DNA of 12,440 nt, taken from NCBI GenBank assembly GCA_021796315.1, contig JAJYOH010000111.1:1-12440 (forward strand), given 5' to 3'. The DNA comes from Chloroflexota bacterium (GTDB lineage: Bacteria; Chloroflexota; Anaerolineae; Anaerolineales; Villigracilaceae). The position numbers and the translations under genes were made by a program. The notes beneath the pieces were generated by a model. It was not told the origin of the DNA. It did not search any database and saw nothing but the letters and a program-made list of their open reading frames with translations. Below, one piece after another: positions 7,733-12,440 of this stretch (positions within the stretch are counted from its first letter, which is position 1; each line of letters starts with the position of its first letter).

Positions 7733-7762
7733 ATCTTACCATCCGCAACAAAACAGCGTCAA
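7733..7762 (-). promoter_or_regulatory. Promoter of the TPR protein operon
   Basis: On the minus strand TTGACG (7757-7762), an 18-base spacer and TAAGAT (7733-7738) make a good housekeeping promoter. The -10 ends six bases before ATG 7726, so the transcript would start on or very near that codon. It is back to back with the trmD promoter in a 90-base divergent region. Confidence 0.68.
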
Positions 7763-7801
7763 GCAGATGTTCTAAGCAGACTCTTATTTATGCGGCCACT
7801 A

Positions 7802-7810
7802 TGCTAAAAT
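7802..7810 (+). promoter_or_regulatory. Extended -10 promoter of trmD
   Basis: TGCTAAAAT is an extended -10 box (TGn plus TAAAAT at 7805-7810) ending six bases before the trmD ATG. No Shine-Dalgarno sequence lies between, so a leaderless mRNA is the simplest reading. The -35 region is poor (TCTTAT at 7782). Confidence 0.5.
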
Positions 7811-7816
7811 CCGTTC

Positions 7817-8548
7817 ATGCAGTTCGAAATATTCACGCTTCTGCCAGAAGTTTTCCCTCCGTATCTTGAAAGCAGCATCCTGCAACGCGCTCGCCAGCGC
7901 GGGTTGATTGACGTGCGCGTCCACAATATTCGCGATTACACACACGATAAACATCACACAACGGACGACATTCCATATGGCGGCGGAGGCGGGATGGTGA
8001 TGAAGCCGGAGCCAGTTTTTGAAACCGTCGAATCAATTCTTGGACGTGGAGCGGGTTGCCCAATCATTTTGCTTACTCCACAGGGACGCGTTTTCAACCA
8101 AACCATCGCGCAGGAATTATCCGGCCACGAAAAAATCGCGTTGATCTGTGGCCGCTACGAGGGCGTGGATGAACGCATCCGCAAACATTTGGTCACAGAC
8201 GAAATTTCCATCGGCGATTACGTTTTGACTGGCGGTGAAATTCCCGCGTTGATTCTCGTTGATGCAGTCTCACGCTTGATTCCCGGCGTGCTCGGCGACC
8301 CGGATGGCGCAACGGACGACTCGCACGCGTCAGGCTTGTTGGAATATCCGCATTACACGCGTCCGCCCGAATTCCGCGGCGAGAGCGTGCCGGAGGTTTT
8401 GCTATCTGGCGATCACGCGAAGATTGCGAAGTGGCGACGCGAACAATCTTTATTGCGAACATTGGAACGTCGGCCCGATCTTTTGGAGAAGGCGCAACTC
8501 ACTGATGAAGAACGAAAATTTCTTTTGAAGAAGAAAGAAGAAAGATAA
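7817..8548 (+). CDS. trmD: tRNA (guanine-N1)-methyltransferase TrmD
   Basis: Methylates N1 of G37, next to the anticodon, using S-adenosylmethionine, which prevents +1 frameshifting; cytoplasmic and usually essential. The 243-residue protein has the family's SPOUT trefoil-knot motifs in order: [14 protein letters not shown] (53-66), LTPQGR (86-91), [10 protein letters not shown] (111-120), [11 protein letters not shown] (131-141), [12 protein letters not shown] (149-160) and [16 protein letters not shown], where Asp168 is the likely catalytic base (E. coli Asp169). The start fits the family ([11 protein letters not shown]). In many bacteria trmD sits with rpsP, rimM and rplS; here none is adjacent, so the usual cluster is broken, and the gene has its own promoter and may continue into the transporter 53 bases on. 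The last 20 residues are very Lys/Glu-rich. Confidence 0.97.
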   Translation: MQFEIFTLLPEVFPPYLESSILQRARQRGLIDVRVHNIRDYTHDKHHTTDDIPYGGGGGMVMKPEPVFETVESILGRGAGCPIILLTPQGRVFNQTIAQELSGHEKIALICGRYEGVDERIRKHLVTDEISIGDYVLTGGEIPALILVDAVSRLIPGVLGDPDGATDDSHASGLLEYPHYTRPPEFRGESVPEVLLSGDHAKIAKWRREQSLLRTLERRPDLLEKAQLTDEERKFLLKKKEER

Positions 8549-8601
8549 AAAACTTCTCGCTTTTTGCCTCTTTCTTCTTACATCTTTTTGCGGAGGGCAT
8601 T

Positions 8602-9876
8602 GTGACAAAAAAATTTGGGTATGGGAAAATCTTTCTGCTGGGCTTTGGATTCTTCGGCGTGAGCATCATCTGGGGAGTTTACAACGCCTTCGTGCCGATC
8701 TTTTTGCAAGACAAATTTCATTTGGAACCAGCGGTCATCGGCTTCTTCATGACGCTCGATAATATCGCGGCGCTCTTTATTCAACCGCCGGTCGGTGTTT
8801 GGTCGGACAGATTGCGAACAACCATCGGACGCCGTATGCCGTTCATCGTGATCGGTGCGCCGATTTCCGCGGTTGCTTTTGGATTGATTCCTATCGCGGC
8901 CATTCTTCCATTCTTCGTGGCATGTACAAGTACATTGCTTCTTAGCATGGCCTTTTGGCGGACACCAGTCATTGCTCTCATGCCAGACATCACTCCGTCT
9001 GAAAAACGTTCGCAGGCCAATGGCATCATCAACTTAATGGGCGGACTCGGCGCGATCATTTCGTTTTTGGGCGGAAGCGCGTTATACAAAATGAATCCGT
9101 CGTTTCCATTTTGGCTTGGATCGGCGTTGGTTGTCGTTTCCGCGATTCTCGTTTTGGTGTTCATCAGGGAACCGCGAGATTACGAAGAAACCGAAAAGCA
9201 GCCAAACATGTTTGAGAGCCTGCGTGAAGTTTTTCAGGATGAAGATAAATCCGCGCTTTGTATTTTCTTCGCGATTTTCTTTTGGTTCCTCGGCTATACC
9301 GCCATCGAAGCGTTCTTCACGCTTTATGCAAAAAATTATCTTGGCATGAACGAAGCGGATGGCAGCCGCCTGCTCGGTCATCTATCGCTGTTCTTTGTTT
9401 TGTTTGCGTTGGTCGCTGGTTTTATCGGCGGCAAGATCGGACGCCGCATCACGATTTCATTCGGCATCATCATGTTGGCAGGGTTGATCGCCGGGATGTA
9501 TTTCACCGCGCCCGCGACGCTCACAACTGTGTTAACACAACTTCCAGTGCTCGGGCAAATTCCTGTCATCAGCATTTTCCTGATGCTGGCTGGAATTGCA
9601 TGGGCATTGATCAATATCAATTCACTTCCGATGGTCGTTGACATGACCACCGCGGCGCGCCTCGGCACGTTCACTGGACTTTATTATTTGTTCTCGACTC
9701 TTTCCGCTATCGCTGGGCCGAACGTCAACGGCTGGCTGATTCAACTGACCGGCAATGATTACAACATGATCATGTTGTTCTCGCCGATCTTTTTGATTGT
9801 TGCATTGGTATTGATGTTTGGCGTTCGCAGGGGTGAAGCAGTTCAGACGGAAGTAGCGACTGCACTCGAGGCGTGA
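8602..9876 (+). CDS. MFS transporter, SLC45/sucrose-transporter-like
   Basis: A 424-residue integral membrane protein with about 12 hydrophobic helices. The loop after helix 2, VWSDRLRTTIGRRMPFIVIG (66-85), matches the D-x-x-RxxxGRRxPF pattern of plant sucrose and animal SLC45 proton-sugar symporters, and MPDITPSEKRSQANGIINLMGG (127-148) is also typical of that branch. Prediction: uptake or export of a sugar or glycoside coupled to protons; the substrate cannot be read from sequence. GTG at 8602 is chosen because GGAGGG (8592-8597) precedes it by four bases and MTKKFGYGKIFLLG is a natural start. It has no clear promoter of its own and its end overlaps the widest reading of the next gene by four bases (GTGA), so it may share a transcript with trmD and the BMP gene. 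Confidence 0.86.
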   Translation: MTKKFGYGKIFLLGFGFFGVSIIWGVYNAFVPIFLQDKFHLEPAVIGFFMTLDNIAALFIQPPVGVWSDRLRTTIGRRMPFIVIGAPISAVAFGLIPIAAILPFFVACTSTLLLSMAFWRTPVIALMPDITPSEKRSQANGIINLMGGLGAIISFLGGSALYKMNPSFPFWLGSALVVVSAILVLVFIREPRDYEETEKQPNMFESLREVFQDEDKSALCIFFAIFFWFLGYTAIEAFFTLYAKNYLGMNEADGSRLLGHLSLFFVLFALVAGFIGGKIGRRITISFGIIMLAGLIAGMYFTAPATLTTVLTQLPVLGQIPVISIFLMLAGIAWALININSLPMVVDMTTAARLGTFTGLYYLFSTLSAIAGPNVNGWLIQLTGNDYNMIMLFSPIFLIVALVLMFGVRRGEAVQTEVATALEA

Positions 9877-9914
9877 TCTGCCGTTTTTCAACTTTGATTT
9901 CGCTGAAAAAGACC

Positions 9915-10994
9915 ATGGACCACAAAGATCACGAAGGAATACAAAGGAAAGATCGTTTATCTATTGTCCTTCGTGGTAAAAAAGCTTTTGGGAGCGGCAT
10001 CATCCTTCTCATCGTCCTGACGCTTTCTGCGTGCGCGCCGACTCCGCAGGATTGCGCCAAGACAAATGTGTTTTGCGCGGGGCTGGTCACAGCATCTGGT
10101 TCGGTGAATGACAACGACATCAATCAACAGGCCTGGCTTGGATTGCAGGATGCAAAAGCCGCGGGTTTGGTAAACCGAATTGATTACATCGAAACGGTTG
10201 ACTCGCGCGACCGTGCGAAGAATATTGATTTCTTTGCGATGAATGGATATGACGTCATCATCACGGTTGGCTCATCGCTTTCTGAAGATACAATCACCGC
10301 CGCGCAAAAATATCCGAACCTGAAATTCATCGGCGTGGAGCAGGAACAAACAGAAAAATATTCGAATGTGACTGGTTTGGTCTTTCACGAGGATCAAAGC
10401 GCGTTCATGGCGGGCTCATTGGCCGCGATGATCACGCAAACAAATCATGTCGGCGCGGCGTGCGAGGCAAAATTCATTGAAGCTATGCGGAGATATTGCG
10501 ATGGATTCCAAGCTGGTGCGCGTTATATCAATCCAAACATTGATGTCCTGCTGGCGTATCGCGAAGGTTCGCAGGAAAAATTATTTAACGATCCAAGTTG
10601 GGGAAACTTAGCGGCTTCACAAATGGTCAGCGACGGTGCGGATGTCATATTCGCGGCTGGCGGCGCGACCGCAGATGCTGTACTTGAAACCGCGGCAAGC
10701 GATGGCGTTTATGTGATCGGTTCGGAAACAGATCCATATGCGCGTTTAACGGGAATCCGCTCTCAGCTTGTATCCAGCGCGGTTAGCGACATCCGTTCTG
10801 GCGTCCAGGATTTGATGCGATTGGCCCAAAAAGGTCAACTGCCATCGGGTGATTATTTCGGCCAAACGGGTCTTGCTCCATTCCATGATCTTGAAAATCA
10901 AATCCCGCCTGATGTTGTTAAAAAACTGGACTCGGTTCATTTGGGCTTGGAAAACAGTTCTATACAAACCGAGATTCCATATATTGCTCCTTAA
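9915..10994 (+). CDS. Diverged BMP-family solute-binding lipoprotein
   Basis: A 359-residue surface lipoprotein of the BMP/PnrA family, whose members bind nucleosides or related ligands for ABC importers. Cys40 ends the lipobox LSAC after the hydrophobic stretch IILLIVLT; the n-region is unusually long (about 28 residues) and derives from a repeat. It aligns end to end with the next gene (shared DC-x-KxNVFC, YIET, AKNID, KYPN, HEDQS, GADVIF, SIQT), but several positions conserved in the family differ: SFNQ is DINQ (68-71), GVDTDQ is GSETDP (269-274), and the Lys of TSAMK is Ser291. So the ligand is probably different, or binding is weaker. Start is uncertain: GTG 9873, overlapping the MFS stop as GTGA, would add 14 residues; neither start has a good Shine-Dalgarno sequence. 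Confidence 0.85.
   Translation: MDHKDHEGIQRKDRLSIVLRGKKAFGSGIILLIVLTLSACAPTPQDCAKTNVFCAGLVTASGSVNDNDINQQAWLGLQDAKAAGLVNRIDYIETVDSRDRAKNIDFFAMNGYDVIITVGSSLSEDTITAAQKYPNLKFIGVEQEQTEKYSNVTGLVFHEDQSAFMAGSLAAMITQTNHVGAACEAKFIEAMRRYCDGFQAGARYINPNIDVLLAYREGSQEKLFNDPSWGNLAASQMVSDGADVIFAAGGATADAVLETAASDGVYVIGSETDPYARLTGIRSQLVSSAVSDIRSGVQDLMRLAQKGQLPSGDYFGQTGLAPFHDLENQIPPDVVKKLDSVHLGLENSSIQTEIPYIAP
9919..9977. repeat. Palindromic dispersed repeat at the start of the BMP gene
   Basis: Inverted ends ACCACAAAG (9919-9927) and CTTCGTGGT (9969-9977) pair at 8 of 9 positions, and a second nested pair, CACGAAGGA (9930-9938) with TCCTTCGTG (9967-9975), is perfect. The internal units (ACCACAAAG, CACGAAGGA, ACAAAGG) resemble a short intergenic repeat I know from many Chloroflexota and other environmental genomes. 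Here it lies within the reading frame, four bases after the chosen ATG, and encodes a charged HKDHEG-type peptide. Only one copy is in this window. Confidence 0.55.
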
Positions 10995-11044
10995 TTGCAC
11001 CGTCTGGCACAAGTCTTGCACAAAGGTGTGTAAGGCTGTATACT
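10995..11044 (+). promoter_or_regulatory. Promoter and possible operator of the second BMP gene
   Basis: TTGCAC (11016-11021), a 17-base spacer and TATACT (11039-11044) form a good housekeeping promoter; the start would be near 11051. Overlapping it is an imperfect dyad, CTTGCAC (11015-11021) with GTGTAAG (11028-11034), and upstream are direct repeats TTGCAC (10995), TGGCAC (11005), TTGCAC (11016) at 10-11-base steps, so all face the same side of the helix. They look like binding sites for a regulator. No terminator is visible between the first BMP gene and this promoter. Confidence 0.65.
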
Positions 11045-11050
11045 TCAATT

Positions 11051-11154
11051 GACTAACATGCCGTTAATAATTGAGGAGGTGCTACCGCCTAAAAGTGATC
11101 CTCTTTCCTTTTCAGTCCCCGCATTAATTTCCTAAATCGAACAGGAGAAGATTG
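11051..11154 (+). other. Structured 5' leader of the second BMP gene
   Basis: About 104 bases of untranslated leader are predicted. It contains a compact hairpin (11074-11090: AGGAGGT with ACCGCCT, one A-G mismatch, loop GCT) and an alternative longer pairing of GAGGA (11073-11077) with TCCTC (11099-11103), followed by a pyrimidine-rich tract (11098-11110). I do not recognise a known riboswitch class. The true ribosome site, AGGAG at 11143-11147, is outside the hairpin. Confidence 0.4.
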
Positions 11155-12246
11155 ATGAAAAAGCTTTACTCACTTATGGCCGTTGTATTGATGGCCTCGA
11201 TGTTCTTAACTGCATGTGGCGGCGCTGCTGCGCCAGCCGCTGGCAGCAACACTGCTCCAGATTGCACCAAGGCAAATGTTTTCTGCATTGGCGATGTCAC
11301 TGATGTCGGCCATGTAGATGATAAGTCCTTCAACCAGTCCACATGGGAAGGCGTGCAGAAAGCCAAGGCTGATGGCTTGGCGGATTGGATTCAATATATC
11401 GAAACCTCAGACGCAAAAGACTATGCCAAGAACATTGATACGTTCGCACAAGCTGGCTACAAAGTCATCGTGACCACCGGCTTCAACTTGACGGACCCGA
11501 CCTATGCGGCTGCCAAGAAATATCCGAATATCATGTTCATCGGCGTAGATCAAGCTCTTCAGAAGGACACCAACCATCCCGATTGGCCGCTTCCGAATCT
11601 GGTCGGACTCATTTACCATGAAGATCAATCCGGCTTTTTGGTGGGCGCATTAGCTGCGATGATGTCGAAGTCTCACATCATTGGTGGCGTGTTCGGCACA
11701 GATGCAGTCCCGCCCGTTTGGCGCTATGGTGAAGGCTATCGCGCAGGCGCAGCTTATGAAGATAAGAAGAACGGCACAACCACGACTGTCAACAACGTTT
11801 ACCACAACGATGTCGGCTTCGATAAGACATTCACTGATCCGCCATGGGGCGCGACCACCGCTCAATCCATGATTGACAAGGGCGCGGACGTGATCTTCGG
11901 CGGCGGCGGCGCAACCGGTAACGGCGCGGTGGATAAAGCTGCGGCTGACAAGGTGCTTGCCATCGGTGTAGACACCGATCAGTATTACACCCTGCCGGAA
12001 GCAGATCCCTATCTGCTCACCAGCGCGATGAAACCCATCCCCGGTCCACTGGAAGACCTGATCAAACTGGCAAAATCGGGCAAATTCCCCACCACTGGTT
12101 TCTATTACGGATCTTCTGGCTATGCTCCGTATCATGATACCGCCAAGCTGGTTCCAGCCAATGTGGACGCTGAAATGCAAGCGCTCCTCAAAGGTCTGAC
12201 CGACGGCTCCATTCAGACTGGCGTTCCACCTGTCAAACCTCAGTAA
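11155..12246 (+). CDS. BMP/PnrA-family solute-binding lipoprotein
   Basis: A 363-residue lipoprotein, the binding component of an ABC importer, likely for purine nucleosides by analogy with PnrA and BmpA-type proteins. Signal residues 1-20 end in lipobox LTAC (Cys21); a short Ala/Gly/Pro linker follows. Family motifs are intact: DVGHVDDKSFNQSTWEG (49-65), the GTDAVPPVWRYGEGYRAGA stretch (181-199), GADVIFGGGGATGNG (243-257), GVDTDQY (271-277) and TSAMK (Lys293). Cys37 and Cys44 (DCTKANVFC) may form a disulphide. An insert of about eight residues (HPDWPLPN) absent from its neighbour could shape the pocket. ATG at 11155 is chosen over the in-frame TTG just before it, since AGGAG lies seven bases upstream and MKKLYSLMAVVLM is a standard signal start. 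Own promoter, strong terminator. Confidence 0.93.
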   Translation: MKKLYSLMAVVLMASMFLTACGGAAAPAAGSNTAPDCTKANVFCIGDVTDVGHVDDKSFNQSTWEGVQKAKADGLADWIQYIETSDAKDYAKNIDTFAQAGYKVIVTTGFNLTDPTYAAAKKYPNIMFIGVDQALQKDTNHPDWPLPNLVGLIYHEDQSGFLVGALAAMMSKSHIIGGVFGTDAVPPVWRYGEGYRAGAAYEDKKNGTTTTVNNVYHNDVGFDKTFTDPPWGATTAQSMIDKGADVIFGGGGATGNGAVDKAAADKVLAIGVDTDQYYTLPEADPYLLTSAMKPIPGPLEDLIKLAKSGKFPTTGFYYGSSGYAPYHDTAKLVPANVDAEMQALLKGLTDGSIQTGVPPVKPQ

Positions 12247-12265
12247 TTTCTTGAGTTAGAACCAG

Positions 12266-12300
12266 AAAGGGGAAAGAGCAATGCTCTTTCCCCTTTTTTT
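12266..12300 (+). terminator. Rho-independent terminator after the second BMP gene
   Basis: A 14-base perfect stem (AAAGGGGAAAGAGC, 12266-12279, with its complement 12283-12296), a 3-base loop and a run of seven T ending at 12300. It begins 19 bases after the stop and lies between the binding protein and the transporter gene, so partial readthrough would give more binding protein than permease. Confidence 0.92.
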
Positions 12301-12338
12301 ACAATTTATTAGCACTTCCTTTGTAACGGAGTCGTTTC

Positions 12339-12440
12339 ATGCAAAAAACCGAAGAGCAGGGCTTCGTGAAAATCTTAGGACAACTGCGCGAAGCGTTGTT
12401 GATACCTTTGTTAGCTATTATTACCGCAATTATTCTGGGC
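12339..12440 (+). CDS. Probable ABC transporter permease, N-terminal 34 codons (partial)
   Basis: The reading frame starts at ATG 12339, eight bases after GGAG (12328-12331), and runs open off the end of the window. The 34 visible residues are a polar start (MQKTEEQGFVKILGQ), then a hydrophobic segment LLIPLLAIITAIILG that looks like a first transmembrane helix. BMP-family binding proteins are normally encoded with two permeases and an ATPase, so a permease of that importer is the natural guess. The start and a membrane segment are seen; the family is inferred. No strong promoter is visible after the preceding terminator, suggesting readthrough. Confidence 0.62.
   Translation, partial: MQKTEEQGFVKILGQLREALLIPLLAIITAIILG

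Noticed and set aside
8528..8579. AAGAAGAAAGA (two copies) with TCTTTCTTCTT around the end of trmD, a possible terminator
   Set aside because: The stem is nearly all A-T and partly coding, and no T-tract follows directly; low-complexity purine codons explain it.
11079..11136. Possible upstream peptide: GTG at 11079 next to the strong GAGGAGGTG
   Set aside because: The GTG is part of the ribosome-site-like sequence itself, so no proper spacing exists; the hairpin explains the stretch better.
12309..12316. TTAGCACT, like a CIRCE half-site, before the permease gene
   Set aside because: No GAGTGCTAA partner follows at the right distance; a single half-site is expected by chance.

Overview
The window reads as a chromosomal segment of a Chloroflexota bacterium, most likely of the Anaerolineae. 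This is inferred from style, not from a marker gene. Four exported proteins carry Thr/Pro-rich stalks of the kind common in that class. There are lipoproteins with clear lipoboxes, Gram-positive-like groESL control by a CIRCE operator, and BMP-family lipoproteins sharing a DC-x-KxNVFC start. Coding density is high, no stretch over 300 bases lacks a gene, and I see no RNA gene, CRISPR array, transposase or phage gene.

Layout. 1-1082: a class IV branched-chain aminotransferase (ilvE, +) ends in a 48-base perfect palindrome that probably terminates transcription from both sides. 1107-7726 is all on the minus strand. Read in the direction of transcription it holds two translationally coupled membrane-anchored TPR proteins, then groES and groEL behind a sigma-A promoter with a perfect CIRCE, then a parvulin-type PPIase lipoprotein (own promoter embedded in the groEL terminator) with a membrane-anchored beta-domain protein 14 bases behind it. 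7817-12440 is all plus strand: trmD (divergent from the TPR operon), an MFS transporter with sucrose-transporter-like motifs, a diverged BMP-family lipoprotein, a canonical BMP/PnrA-type lipoprotein with its own promoter and terminator, and the first 34 codons of what looks like an ABC permease.

Function. The minus-strand block joins cytoplasmic folding (GroES/GroEL) with proteins that would act outside the membrane (PPIase, TPR scaffolds, beta-domain protein). The right-hand block is an uptake locus: two paralogous solute-binding lipoproteins, one with a family-like nucleoside pocket and one that has lost key pocket residues, ahead of a permease.

Most interesting: (1) the diverged BMP paralogue, whose signal peptide n-region appears to be encoded by a palindromic dispersed repeat; (2) three promoters whose -10 boxes lie 6-7 bases from the start codon, implying leaderless mRNAs; (3) the structured leader and helically phased GCAC repeats before the second BMP gene; (4) a repeated membrane-anchor plus SPF-x-P-x-PTPT stalk module. 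No wholly new system is evident; these are local novelties in an otherwise housekeeping region.
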